DNA from: Ensifer adhaerens | GTDB lineage: Bacteria > Pseudomonadota > Alphaproteobacteria > Rhizobiales > Rhizobiaceae | Assembly (NCBI RefSeq): GCF_028993555.1 | Contig: NZ_CP118611.1 | Span: 2,503,501-2,567,500 of the forward strand | Length of the DNA stretch: 64,000 nucleotides | Direction: 5' to 3' | Part shown: positions 1 through 8,167 of the stretch, in pieces | How the letters are laid out: each line of letters begins with the position of its first letter | How positions within the stretch are numbered: position 1 is the first letter of the stretch | The notes under the pieces: model-generated | What the model saw: the letters and a program-made list of their open reading frames with translations, nothing else | Told to the model about the DNA's origin: nothing | Databases searched by the model: none | Translations under genes and position numbers: made by a program

Positions 1-375
1 AAGGGCGGCGCCGACGCCGCGCACGCCGTGGGGCGGGTAGCGCACCGCGCGCACCAAGGCGCGAGCCTGTTCCGCGCTTTCGACCATCGGCACCAGCAGT
101 GTCTGGGCGCCGATATCGAGGATCTGCTTGATCATCCAGGTTTCGCCGATCGGCGGGCGAACGATCGCGTGGCTGGGCGAAGCCGAAAGTGCCTGAAGCT
201 GTGCTGCCAGAAGCGGCACGTCGTTCGGTGCGTGCTCGGCATCAAGCAGCAGCCAGTCGAAGCCGGCACCGCCGCAGACCTCGGCGGTGTAGGGATTGGC
301 AAGCGCCAGCCAGAACCCGATCTGCGGACGCTTTTCGGCGAGAGCCTGTTTGAACAGGTTGCGGGGAGCGGGCAT
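1..375 (-). CDS. hpaI: 4-hydroxy-2-oxoheptane-1,7-dioate aldolase, HpaI/HpcH family (3' end outside window)
   Basis: Class II aldolase that would split 4-hydroxy-2-oxoheptanedioate into pyruvate and succinic semialdehyde, the last step of homoprotocatechuate meta-cleavage. Only the first 125 codons are in the window, reading leftwards from an ATG at 375. The start of the family's TIM barrel is clear: a DAEHAPND segment with H48, the conserved R73 of IVRPP and D87. The metal-binding Glu and Asp fall beyond the edge. The gene starts 8 bases after the hpaH stop, so it is the last visible gene of the hpa operon. The homologue in other aldolase clusters is RhmA/GarL, but the context decides for HpaI. 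Confidence 0.9.
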   Translation of the reverse strand, partial: MPAPRNLFKQALAEKRPQIGFWLALANPYTAEVCGGAGFDWLLLDAEHAPNDVPLLAAQLQALSASPSHAIVRPPIGETWMIKQILDIGAQTLLVPMVESAEQARALVRAVRYPPHGVRGVGAAL

Positions 376-383
376 GGTCGTTC

Positions 384-1187
384 CTATTCGAAGAAGCAAC
401 TGATGGTGCCGGACGGGCCGAAATCGGCGACGATGGTGTCGCCGTGGCGGGCCTCGACCGGGCGGATGAAGGAACCGGCAAGCACGATTTGGCCGGCTTC
501 GATGCGGTCTCCATAGAGCGCAAGCCGATTGGCGAGCCAGGCGATGCCGCGGGCCGGGTGGTTAAGCACGCCGGCGCCGAGCCCCGTCTCCTCCACCTCG
601 GCGTTGCGTGAGACGATCGCACCCATCCAGCGCATGTCGATTGCATCGGGCCGCATCTGGCGGCCGCCGAGAACGATGCCGGCATTGGCGGCATTGTCGG
701 AGATGGTGTCGACGATGGTGCGCGCCTTCTTCGTTTCCGGATCGACCCGGAGGATGCGGGTGTCAAGAATTTCGAGCGCCGGGGTCACGTAGTCAGTGGC
801 GTTCAGCACGTCGAAAACGGTGACGTTGGGACCGACGAGCGGCGCCTTCATCACGAAGGCGATCTCGGCCTCGATGCGCGGCTGAATGAAGCGGTTGCCG
901 GGGATGCGGGCGCCGTCTTCGAACAACATGTCATCGAACAGCACGCCGGAATCGGGAATGTCGATGTTGAGCGCATATTGCATCGCCTTGGAGGTGAGGC
1001 CGATCTTCCAGCCGATTACCCGACGCCCCCGGGTAATCTTCTGTTTCACCCAGGCGGCTTGCACCGCATAGGCGTCGTCCATGGTCATCTCGGGGTGCTT
1101 GAGCGAGAGCAGGCCGGTCTGGACACGCTCGCGTTCGGCGGTATCGAGGGCGGCCGCTGCCGCTTCGATCTGGGATTTATCGAGCAT
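384..1187 (-). CDS. hpaH: 2-oxohept-4-ene-1,7-dioate hydratase
   Basis: Mg-dependent hydratase that adds water to 2-oxohept-4-ene-1,7-dioate before the HpaI aldolase step. The 267-residue protein has the usual length of the HpaH/MhpD family. It shows the family blocks [10 protein letters not shown] near residue 60, an acidic RIEAEIAFV segment near 105 and [13 protein letters not shown] near 165, typical of the FAH-like fold of this family. It lies 3 bases after the upstream FAH gene and just before hpaI, the usual order in homoprotocatechuate operons. MhpD or DmpE hydratases are the alternatives, but the neighbouring hpaD, hpaE and hpaF make HpaH by far the best call. Confidence 0.92.
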   Translation of the reverse strand: MLDKSQIEAAAAALDTAERERVQTGLLSLKHPEMTMDDAYAVQAAWVKQKITRGRRVIGWKIGLTSKAMQYALNIDIPDSGVLFDDMLFEDGARIPGNRFIQPRIEAEIAFVMKAPLVGPNVTVFDVLNATDYVTPALEILDTRILRVDPETKKARTIVDTISDNAANAGIVLGGRQMRPDAIDMRWMGAIVSRNAEVEETGLGAGVLNHPARGIAWLANRLALYGDRIEAGQIVLAGSFIRPVEARHGDTIVADFGPSGTISCFFE

Positions 1188-1190
1188 GGG

Positions 1191-2060
1191 TCAGGCCTCG
1201 TCCGCAATCGGGTTGATGAGCGTGCCGATGCCTTCGGCCTGGACCTCGACCATGTCGCCGGGCTTCAGCCAGATCGGCGGATCGAAACGGGCGCCCGCGC
1301 CGGTCGGCGTACCGGTGACGATGACGTCGCCGGGAACCAATGTGGTGAATGTCGAGACGTAGTTGATGATCTTGCGGAAGGAGAAAATCATCCGGCTGGT
1401 TCGGTCCTGCTGCCGCACTTCTCCGTTCACACGTGTTTCGAGCCTGATATCGGCGAGTTGGGCCTCGTCAGTGAAGGGTACGAGCCAAGGGCCGATCGAA
1501 CCGGTGCGGTCGAAGTTCTTGCCCTGGGTGACGTTGAACTTGGCGTGGCGCACCCAGTCGCGGATCGTGCCTTCGTTGCAGAGTGAAAGCGCGGCAATAT
1601 GGTCGAGAGCGCTCGCCTCGGGAATGCGGCGGCCGCCCTTGCCGATGACGATGACGATCTCGCCTTCGTAATCAAGCTGCGGGCTTTCAGGCGGGCGGAT
1701 CAGCGGCTGTCCGTGGCCGGTAAACGAGCGCGGAAAACGGATGAACAGCGACGGGTTGGAAGGGGCTGCCTGACCGTCCTTGTACTCTTCGTTTCTGTCG
1801 GGGAAATTGACGCCGACGCAGATGATTTTTTCCGGCGCCGGCACCGGGATCTCATAGCGGATGTCATCAAGCGATATGTCGGGCGCCGTTCCCGCCACCT
1901 CGTCCGCAAGCCGCGCAAGGGCATTTGCCTCGATCACTTCGCGCAACGTCGGAAAGGTCGATCCGTGCCGCCTCGACAAGTCGACGATACCGTTGCCGGA
2001 AACGAGGCCGTAGCCGCTCTTTCCACCGGCCGAAAAGCTCACAAAACGGGGATGGTTCAT
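1191..2060 (-). CDS. hpaG: Single-domain fumarylacetoacetate hydrolase family protein in the HpaG role (decarboxylase/isomerase)
   Basis: Predicted to decarboxylate 5-oxopent-3-ene-1,2,5-tricarboxylate and/or isomerise the product in homoprotocatechuate breakdown. The 289 residues contain one FAH domain (about 75-285) after a short N-terminal cap. Metal-site residues E132 and E134 are visible in the DYEGE motif; the third ligand region reads NEGTIRDW, the variant of a FAH subset, rather than NDVSxR. E. coli HpaG has two such domains in about 430 residues, so this version carries half of that protein. The start codon overlaps the decarboxylase stop (ATGA at 2057-2060). Which of the two HpaG reactions it performs cannot be read from sequence. 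Confidence 0.75.
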   Translation of the reverse strand: MNHPRFVSFSAGGKSGYGLVSGNGIVDLSRRHGSTFPTLREVIEANALARLADEVAGTAPDISLDDIRYEIPVPAPEKIICVGVNFPDRNEEYKDGQAAPSNPSLFIRFPRSFTGHGQPLIRPPESPQLDYEGEIVIVIGKGGRRIPEASALDHIAALSLCNEGTIRDWVRHAKFNVTQGKNFDRTGSIGPWLVPFTDEAQLADIRLETRVNGEVRQQDRTSRMIFSFRKIINYVSTFTTLVPGDVIVTGTPTGAGARFDPPIWLKPGDMVEVQAEGIGTLINPIADEA

Positions 2061-3493
2061 AGGGCGGATTCCGTGCTTTTCTCGTGTTCACCCAGTGCAC
2101 CGGCGACTTCGGTGATGACCTCGAAGGCGGTTTCCGCATCCTCCTGCGTCATGTCGAACTGACCTGCCTGGAAGCGGATCGCGACGCGACCATCGACGCG
2201 GGTCTGGGTCAGGTAGATGCGGCCATCATCGTTGATCGCGTTGACCAGAGCGATGTTGTGGGCGTCCGGCTCACCCGATGTGCGATGGCGGAACGAAAAC
2301 AGCGACAGCATCGGCTCGGTTACGATCTCGAAATCCACGTGGTCGGCGAGCCGCTCGGCCACTTGCTTTGACCAGCGCACATGGTTTCGAATCATCGTCT
2401 GCAGGCCATCGAGGCCATGGAAGCGCAACAGGAACCAGAGCTTCAGCGCGCGGAAGCGACGGCCGAGCGGGATCGTCCATTCGGAATAGTTGATGATGCC
2501 GTCGCGGCCGTGGGTCTTCAGGTATTCCGGCTGGATCGCCAATGTCTTGACCAGATCATCCGGGCTGCGGATGAAATGCGCCGAGCAGTCGAATTGCGCG
2601 CCCAGCCACTTGTGCGGATTGAAGACGACGGAATCGGCATTCTCGACGCCGGTCCAGAGTTCGCGGAACTCTTCGCAGATCATCGCGGCACCGGCCCAGG
2701 CGGCATCGACATGGACGTAAAGGCCATGCGCATGCGCCACCCGCACCACCTCGGCGATGTCGTCGCAGGCGCCGGTGCTGGTGCCGCCGGTGCAGGCAAT
2801 CACGCCGGCCGGCAGCAGGCCCGCCGCCTTGTCCCTGATAATAGCCGCTTCAAGTGCTTGGCAGTCCATGGCGCGCCGCGGCCCCTTTGCCGGGATGCGC
2901 ACGAGGTTTTCCTCGCCGATGCCCGATACCCAGATCGCCCGGTCGATCGAGGTATGGACCTGATCGGAGGAGTAGATGCGCAGCTGCGGCTGGCTCGCGA
3001 GCCCCTTCCTGTTGCCCTGCCAGCCAAGCGCCTTCTCGCGCATGACCAGAACGGCAGAAAGCGTCGCCGAAGACGCAGAGTCCTGGATGACACCGGAGAA
3101 ACCCTCCGGCAAGCCGATCGCCTGGCGCAGCCAGTCGATCACTTTTGTCTCAAGCTCGGTCGCGGCCGGCGATGTCTGCCAGAGCATGCACTGTGCCGCC
3201 ATCGCGGTGACGAGATATTCGGCGACCACCGAGACGGGTGCGGCATTCGCCGGGAAATAGGCGAAGAACCGCGGATGCTGCCAATGGGTCATGCCCGGCA
3301 GGATGATCTTCTCGAAATCGTCGAAGATCGCCTGCATGTCCTCGCCTGTCTGCGGCGGCCGCGACGGGATCTGTGCGGCGATCGCCCCCGGTGCCGTCTG
3401 CGCCCGCACCGGCCGGTCGCGCAGTGATGCCCGATAGTCCGCACCCCATTGTGCCGCCTTCAGCGACCATTCGCCGAAACTCTTTTGATCCAC
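2057..3493 (-). CDS. PLP-dependent aromatic-L-amino-acid decarboxylase-like protein
   Basis: Group II pyridoxal-phosphate decarboxylase of the DDC/TyrDC family; relatives remove the carboxyl group of DOPA, tyrosine, tryptophan or phenylalanine. The 478-residue length is typical. The PLP lysine is K295 in FNPHKWLG, the ring-stacking His is H180 in SSDQVH and the Asp that pairs with the PLP nitrogen is D263 in HVDAAW. The N-terminal segment WQHPRFFAYFP near residue 71 is the usual substrate-pocket block. It sits inside the hpa operon, 51 bases after hpaD and overlapping the FAH gene by 4 bases. This suggests an aromatic amino acid or arylserine substrate that feeds dihydroxyphenylacetate; the substrate is inferred. 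Confidence 0.85.
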   Translation of the reverse strand: MDQKSFGEWSLKAAQWGADYRASLRDRPVRAQTAPGAIAAQIPSRPPQTGEDMQAIFDDFEKIILPGMTHWQHPRFFAYFPANAAPVSVVAEYLVTAMAAQCMLWQTSPAATELETKVIDWLRQAIGLPEGFSGVIQDSASSATLSAVLVMREKALGWQGNRKGLASQPQLRIYSSDQVHTSIDRAIWVSGIGEENLVRIPAKGPRRAMDCQALEAAIIRDKAAGLLPAGVIACTGGTSTGACDDIAEVVRVAHAHGLYVHVDAAWAGAAMICEEFRELWTGVENADSVVFNPHKWLGAQFDCSAHFIRSPDDLVKTLAIQPEYLKTHGRDGIINYSEWTIPLGRRFRALKLWFLLRFHGLDGLQTMIRNHVRWSKQVAERLADHVDFEIVTEPMLSLFSFRHRTSGEPDAHNIALVNAINDDGRIYLTQTRVDGRVAIRFQAGQFDMTQEDAETAFEVITEVAGALGEHEKSTESAL

Positions 3494-3544
3494 TGACTTG
3501 CTCCCGTCTGCTGTCTCGCCTTACCCGTACTTTGCTGCCTAACC

Positions 3545-4525
3545 TCAGGGCGCGACGATCGGTTGTGCCTTGAGGATGGAGTCCTTCGCTTCGGCGCCGG
3601 CAAAGGCGCTGCCTTCCTCGAACCAGGATTTCGGTGCCGGCGCGCCCCAGAGGGTCTGGCGCTGCGGGTCCTTCAGGTCCCATTTGATCGGTTCGAGGTC
3701 CGGGTCGACGGTCTGGTAATCGGAGCAATAGATCTCGATGCGGTGGCCATCCGGGTCACGGACATAGAGGAAGAAGGCGTTGGAGATGCCATGCCGACCG
3801 GGGCCGCGCTCGATGTTGGCAAGCCAGCCAGAGGTCGACATCAGGTCGAGCAGGTCGATGATGTTGAGCGGCGTTGGCACCCAGAAGGCGGTGTGATGCA
3901 GGCGCGGCCCGCGGCCGTTGGTAAAGGCAATGTCGTGCACGCCGCCCTTGCGATGGGTCCAGGCCGCCCAGAGCCGGCCGGTTTCCTCGTCGGCAGTGTA
4001 TTCCGTAACCCGAAAGCCGATCTCGTTGTAGAAGCCGACCGCTTCGTCGACATTGGGCGAGAAGCAGTTGAAGTGGTCGATGCGCAGCGGCTTCACGCCG
4101 CGGTAAAGCGCATACTTCTGGTGGATCGGCGGCAGGCGGTCCATCTTCGAATAGAATTCGAGCGGGATGCCCTGCGGATCACGGGTGCGGAAGGTGCGCG
4201 ACTGGTAAGGGCGCTCAATCCACTCGACCGGCAGGTCCTTTCCCCTGAAGAAGTGCGCCGCCTTTTCCAGATCCTCGTCGCCGTAGACCTTGAAGCCGAG
4301 GTCACGCGCTTCTGCAGTCGCCGATTTCTTGAGGATGATGCAGTGGTGGCCGCGCTCCTCCATGGCCCTCAGATAGATCGTGTCCGCCGTCTCGTCGGTG
4401 ACCTGCAGACCGAGCACGTCCACATAGAAGGCGCGGGACTTGGCGAGGTCGGTGACGGCGAGTTCCACATGGCTCAGCCGCACGATGTTGAAGGGCGGGT
4501 AAAGGTTCGGTTTCGGCAAGGGCAT
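3545..4525 (-). CDS. hpaD: 3,4-dihydroxyphenylacetate 2,3-dioxygenase (extradiol, VOC superfamily)
   Basis: Opens the ring of homoprotocatechuate to give 5-carboxymethyl-2-hydroxymuconate semialdehyde. The 326-residue protein has two vicinal-oxygen-chelate modules (about 14-130 and 146-270). The metal triad expected for the family is visible as H151 in RIDHFN, H210/H211 in RLHHTAF and E264 in HRIEIY. This is the type I enzyme related to Brevibacterium and Arthrobacter HPCD, not the LigB-type HpaD of E. coli. The C-terminal tail after 270 is also typical. It lies 32 bases downstream of hpaE in the operon. The call is firm from motifs and neighbours together. Confidence 0.92.
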   Translation of the reverse strand: MPLPKPNLYPPFNIVRLSHVELAVTDLAKSRAFYVDVLGLQVTDETADTIYLRAMEERGHHCIILKKSATAEARDLGFKVYGDEDLEKAAHFFRGKDLPVEWIERPYQSRTFRTRDPQGIPLEFYSKMDRLPPIHQKYALYRGVKPLRIDHFNCFSPNVDEAVGFYNEIGFRVTEYTADEETGRLWAAWTHRKGGVHDIAFTNGRGPRLHHTAFWVPTPLNIIDLLDLMSTSGWLANIERGPGRHGISNAFFLYVRDPDGHRIEIYCSDYQTVDPDLEPIKWDLKDPQRQTLWGAPAPKSWFEEGSAFAGAEAKDSILKAQPIVAP

Positions 4526-4557
4526 TGATGTCTCCTCCAGATTTTCCGCCAGCGCGC

Positions 4558-6075
4558 TCAGCCGCCGAGCTTGGCGATCGCATGCGCCGAGCTGGCAAAG
4601 GCGATGTTCTTGGTTTCCATGTAGAAATCGAACGACCAGTCGCCGCCGTCGCGGCCGATGCCCGAACTCTTGACCCCGCCGAAGGGCGTCGGCAGGTGGC
4701 GCACGTTCTCCGAGTTCACCCAGATCATCCCGGCCTCGAGATGATCGGTAAAGCGGAAGGCGCGGGTGACATCCGAGGTCCAGAGGTAGCCGGTCAGACC
4801 GTATTGAGTGTCATTGGCAAGCGAAAGCGCATCCGCCTCGTCCTTGAACGGGATTGCGGTGAGTACCGGCCCGAAGATCTCTTCCTGGGCGATGCGCATA
4901 CTGTTGTTGGCCCCGGTGAAGAGCGTCGGGCTGACGTAGCAGCCGCCGCCTGGCCCCGCGAATTTCTCGCCGCCGGCCGCAACCGTCGCACCTTCCTCGC
5001 GGCCGATGCGGATATAGTCGAGCACCTTCTTCTCGTGCACCGGATGGATGAGCGGGCCGACGACGGTTTCCGGATCAAGCGGGTGGCCGACCTTGATGCG
5101 CTTGGCCTTCTCGGCGACGAGCGCCGTGAAGCGATCATAGATGCTCTCTTCGACGAGAAGCCGAGACGACGAGGTGCAGCGTTCGCCGTTCAGCGAATAG
5201 ATCATGAAGACGGCGGCATCGGCGGCTCGTTCGAGATCGGCGTCGGCAAAGACGATGACCGGGTTCTTGCCGCCAAGCTCGAAGTGAACGCGCTTCAGCG
5301 TGTCGGCGCCCTGCTTCATGATCATCGAGCCGGTGCGGCTTTCGCCGACGAAGCCGATCGCCTTGATGGCGGGGTGTTCGGTCAGCGCCCGGCCGGCATC
5401 CTCGCCGAAACCGTTGACAAGGTTCCACACGCCCTTCGGCAGCCCGGCTTCCTCGGCGATCTCGACCAGAAGCCGTGCGGTCAGCGGCGAGAACTCCGCC
5501 GGCTTGTGGACGATCGTGCAGCCGGCGGCAAGTGCCGGCGCGATCTTCCAGGTCGACAGCATGAAGGGGGTGTTCCACGGCGTGATGATGCCGACCGGGC
5601 CGATCGGCACGCGCGTGGTCATGTTGATCTGGTTGCCGCCGCGCAGCACCTTGCCGTCGCGCGCTTCCGGTGCCCGGTCGGCGAAGAAGCGGAAGTTTTC
5701 CGCACCGCGCAGCGCCGCCTTGGCCATGAACTTCAGCGACTGTCCGGTATCCATGCACTCGACGAAGGCGATCTCCTCGGCGCGGGCGACGATCGCATCG
5801 GCTATTTTGTGCAGGAGCTTCTTGCGCGCTTCGCCGGGCATAGCGGCCCAATCGGCAAAGGCAGCCTTCGCGGCTTTTGCAGCGCGGTCGATGTCCGAAG
5901 CCTTGCCGCGGGCGATCTTCGCAAGCGGTTTCAGATCAACAGGCGAAATCGTCTCGAAGGTCTCACCGTCAAGTGCCGGCACCGCTTCGCCGTTGATGTG
6001 GTTGAGCACGCCCTCGCTCTTGAAGCGGGCGAGATAACGTTCCGCCTTGGCGAGGTTTTCGTCGAGCTTGGACAT
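4558..6075 (-). CDS. hpaE: 5-carboxymethyl-2-hydroxymuconate semialdehyde dehydrogenase
   Basis: NAD-dependent aldehyde dehydrogenase that oxidises the ring-cleavage product to 5-carboxymethyl-2-hydroxymuconate. The 505-residue protein is of normal size. It has the catalytic N168 in TPWNTP, the general base E266 in FELGGKNP and the nucleophile C300 in NGERCTSSS. It lies between hpaF (64 bases upstream) and hpaD (32 bases downstream) in one transcription direction, which fixes the substrate within the large ALDH family. A long open frame on the opposite strand across the gene is a codon-bias shadow. Confidence 0.92.
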   Translation of the reverse strand: MSKLDENLAKAERYLARFKSEGVLNHINGEAVPALDGETFETISPVDLKPLAKIARGKASDIDRAAKAAKAAFADWAAMPGEARKKLLHKIADAIVARAEEIAFVECMDTGQSLKFMAKAALRGAENFRFFADRAPEARDGKVLRGGNQINMTTRVPIGPVGIITPWNTPFMLSTWKIAPALAAGCTIVHKPAEFSPLTARLLVEIAEEAGLPKGVWNLVNGFGEDAGRALTEHPAIKAIGFVGESRTGSMIMKQGADTLKRVHFELGGKNPVIVFADADLERAADAAVFMIYSLNGERCTSSSRLLVEESIYDRFTALVAEKAKRIKVGHPLDPETVVGPLIHPVHEKKVLDYIRIGREEGATVAAGGEKFAGPGGGCYVSPTLFTGANNSMRIAQEEIFGPVLTAIPFKDEADALSLANDTQYGLTGYLWTSDVTRAFRFTDHLEAGMIWVNSENVRHLPTPFGGVKSSGIGRDGGDWSFDFYMETKNIAFASSAHAIAKLGG

Positions 6076-6139
6076 GCTGGTCTCCGATGCTGGCGCAGAC
6101 TTTTGCCGCGCACTGCTGTCGTTGGGATTGGCGCCGCGC

Positions 6140-6532
6140 TCAGCCTTTGGAGCCGCGCAGCCGGGGGTGAATGGCGTTTTTCTTCCAGCTCAGTTCCGGG
6201 TCGATCTCGCGGATCTCAAGGCTGAGGGCAAAATGCGGCGTGGCGAAGAGCGCTGAAAGCTCGTCGCTCACGGCCTTGAAGATGGCGTCGCCCGTGGCCT
6301 TCTTCTCGGCTTCGGTGCGGCCGCGGCCGATACGAAAGGACAGGTCGATGAAGCCGTTTTCCGGCAAGAGGTCGGCGATCGCATAGTCGGCGCTGCGGAT
6401 CGTGCGCACCCTGACGGCGCCGAGCTCGAACAGGCCGGTGCCGAGGATGGTCGCGTGGATCGTGCGGCACAGCTTTGCAAAGTCGACGCGGCCGTCGAGA
6501 TTGCCCGAATATTCGATTGTCAGATGCGGCAT
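6140..6532 (-). CDS. hpaF: 5-carboxymethyl-2-hydroxymuconate delta-isomerase
   Basis: Tautomerase-superfamily isomerase that converts 5-carboxymethyl-2-hydroxymuconate into its oxo form before decarboxylation. The mature protein begins with the catalytic Pro (MPHLTIEYS), the hallmark of the CHMI family. The 130-residue length and the strand containing FIDLSFRIGRGR match the trimeric enzyme. It is the first gene of the hpa operon; its start is 28 bases downstream of a MarR-type inverted repeat shared with divergent hpaR, so it is probably repressed until a hydroxyphenylacetate ligand is present. Confidence 0.92.
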   Translation of the reverse strand: MPHLTIEYSGNLDGRVDFAKLCRTIHATILGTGLFELGAVRVRTIRSADYAIADLLPENGFIDLSFRIGRGRTEAEKKATGDAIFKAVSDELSALFATPHFALSLEIREIDPELSWKKNAIHPRLRGSKG

Positions 6533-6559
6533 CTTTCCTCCCGATGCGCTCTCATATAT

Positions 6560-6571
6560 TTAACACGTTAA
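6560..6571. promoter_or_regulatory. Inverted repeat TTAAC-N2-GTTAA, candidate HpaR operator
   Basis: The AT-rich core of the hpaF-hpaR divergent region holds the perfect half sites TTAAC and GTTAA separated by 2 bases. It is the only AT-rich island in the neighbourhood. MarR proteins bind short palindromes of this kind in the divergent promoter of the operon they repress, so control of both genes by HpaR is inferred. Confidence 0.6.
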
Positions 6572-6640
6572 CAAAATTACCGGCGGTGTCAAGCAGCTCG
6601 CTTTCAGCGCGTGCGCCTGCCGATTGCAGAACGAAAGAAA

Positions 6641-7129
6641 ATGTCGGATAGAACGCCCATGAGCCGCGAGAAAACTCCTGATGACCTCGGTCACGACGCC
6701 CTTTTGCCGCACAACACGCGCCGGTCGCTGCCGATAGCGCTGTTGCGCGCACGTGAAGCGGTCATGGCGCATTTCCGCCCGATGCTGGCGCGTCACGACA
6801 TTACAGAGCAGCAATGGCGCGTGATCCGCATCCTTGCCGAGGCCGGCCGGGTCGATGCGTCCGAAATGGCCGACAAGGCCTTCATACTGGCGCCGAGCCT
6901 CACACGCATCATCCGCTCGCTTGAAGAGCGTGGCCTGATCACCAAGCACAAGGACGCCGACGACGGCAGGCGCGTGCTTCTGGAGATTGCACCCGAGGGC
7001 ATGCGGGTGATCGCCGACGTCAGCCCAGAGAGCCGCGCGATCTACGAGGAACTCGAGACCCGTTACGGCCGCGAACGCGTCGAAGTTCTGCTCGACATGC
7101 TCGATGAGCTTGCGACCCTTAACGACTGA
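6641..7129 (+). CDS. hpaR: HpaR, MarR-family repressor of homoprotocatechuate degradation
   Basis: Winged-helix regulator that in E. coli represses the meta-cleavage operon until 4-hydroxyphenylacetate or a relative binds. The segment SLPIALLRAREAVMAHFRP followed by HDITEQQWRVIRILAE is characteristic of HpaR, and the wing carries the MarR signature KHKDADDGRRVLLE. I take the ATG at 6641 (162 residues); a GTG at 6611 is in frame but has no better ribosome site, and the conserved core starts only near residue 32. It is transcribed away from hpaF and converges on the kinase-like gene ending at 7150. Confidence 0.88.
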   Translation: MSDRTPMSREKTPDDLGHDALLPHNTRRSLPIALLRAREAVMAHFRPMLARHDITEQQWRVIRILAEAGRVDASEMADKAFILAPSLTRIIRSLEERGLITKHKDADDGRRVLLEIAPEGMRVIADVSPESRAIYEELETRYGRERVEVLLDMLDELATLND

Positions 7130-7149
7130 GCGTTTCAACGCCGAGGTCA

Positions 7150-8160
7150 TCATGCAAACCCGAGCTCGCTTGCAAGCGCCAGCGTTTCGCCGGCGTAGCG
7201 AACGACGCGTTCGCGTGCGCCCGGCAGCTCCGGCCGTTCGGCAAACCAGCCGATATAGGTGAGGCTGCGAAGCACGAGGAACAGCGGCAGCGCGGAGAGC
7301 GCTACGTCCGAAAGGTCACGGACACTGCGGTAACCTGATATCAGGGCCGCCGCGATCATTTCATACGTGGGTTCGCGCCGGTTCTTCAAAAGCGCGGTCG
7401 CGAGATCGAACAGGCGGTAGCCGAAACCCGCATCGTCGAAATCGATAAATTTTACCCCCGCTGCGTCGACCAGTACGTTCTCACGCACGAGATCCGCGTG
7501 GATCAACCCAAAATCCTTAGCCGGCGTCGGCAGCGTCGCGAGGCGTTGTCGAAGGTCACGGCGCAACGCCGAAAGTCCTGCCACTTGTGCCCCAGAAAGT
7601 CCCGCGCAATCCCAGAACCGGTCCCAGAGCGGACGGTCTCCAAGCAGGCCTTCTTCGTCCCAGGCCGCGCGCCAGAAGCCCGTGGGCGGTGTCCAGTGGT
7701 CGGCAAGATTGTGCATTCTCGCCATCGAGGCGCCGAGCGCCGAGAAAATCGCGACCAGCCTTTCGGGCGAAAGGGACAATGGCTTTCCACTTTCGCCCAG
7801 TGGATCCCCATCCATCCAGTCGATGATATCGGCATGCTGCGCGCCAAACGTGCCTTCTCCCGGCAAGGCGACGAGCAGCTGTCCGTCCCGGGTGGCGATC
7901 GGCTGTGGCACCGCCAGCCCGCCATCGCGGAGGGCCGCCATCCATTGCAGTTCCGAGCGGAGCGCAGCTTCGCCATGATATCCGGCACGGTGCAGCCGCA
8001 GCGCTGCCGGGCGACCATCGGCGAGGCTAACGCGAAACACCGCATTCTCCCGGTATTTCAGCAGCTCCGGCCGTTGGTCGGCCACCCCCCAATGGGCGAG
8101 TGCCTGACGCGCCCGGTCGTCGAGCGCATCGCGATAAGGTTTGGGCAAATCGGCCGACAT
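7150..8160 (-). CDS. Aminoglycoside-phosphotransferase-fold kinase (homoserine/hydroxylysine kinase-like)
   Basis: Small-molecule kinase of the APH/ChoK fold, about 336 residues. The catalytic loop reads LIHADLVRENVLV with H221, D223 and N228, and the metal-binding motif is FIDFDD (D240, D242). The N-terminal lobe has the LRLHRAGYH block found in the AGPHD1/hydroxylysine kinase and SrkA-like subset rather than in antibiotic-resistance enzymes. It follows the class III aminotransferase by 7 bases and is the last gene of the IclR-linked operon. Because the partner belongs to the phospho-lyase type, I infer phosphorylation of an amino alcohol or hydroxylated amino acid. Resistance to an aminoglycoside is unlikely. 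Confidence 0.75.
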   Translation of the reverse strand: MSADLPKPYRDALDDRARQALAHWGVADQRPELLKYRENAVFRVSLADGRPAALRLHRAGYHGEAALRSELQWMAALRDGGLAVPQPIATRDGQLLVALPGEGTFGAQHADIIDWMDGDPLGESGKPLSLSPERLVAIFSALGASMARMHNLADHWTPPTGFWRAAWDEEGLLGDRPLWDRFWDCAGLSGAQVAGLSALRRDLRQRLATLPTPAKDFGLIHADLVRENVLVDAAGVKFIDFDDAGFGYRLFDLATALLKNRREPTYEMIAAALISGYRSVRDLSDVALSALPLFLVLRSLTYIGWFAERPELPGARERVVRYAGETLALASELGFA

Positions 8161-8167
8161 CAGTCGC

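Noticed and set aside
4525..6225. 566-codon open frame on the plus strand opposite hpaE and hpaF
   Set aside because: It is fully antisense to two strongly conserved hpa genes and rich in Arg/Asp/Gly as expected from GC codon bias; no family resemblance.
7150..8160. Antibiotic resistance aminoglycoside phosphotransferase
   Set aside because: The N-lobe blocks and the partner phospho-lyase gene fit a metabolic kinase; resistance enzymes lack these features.
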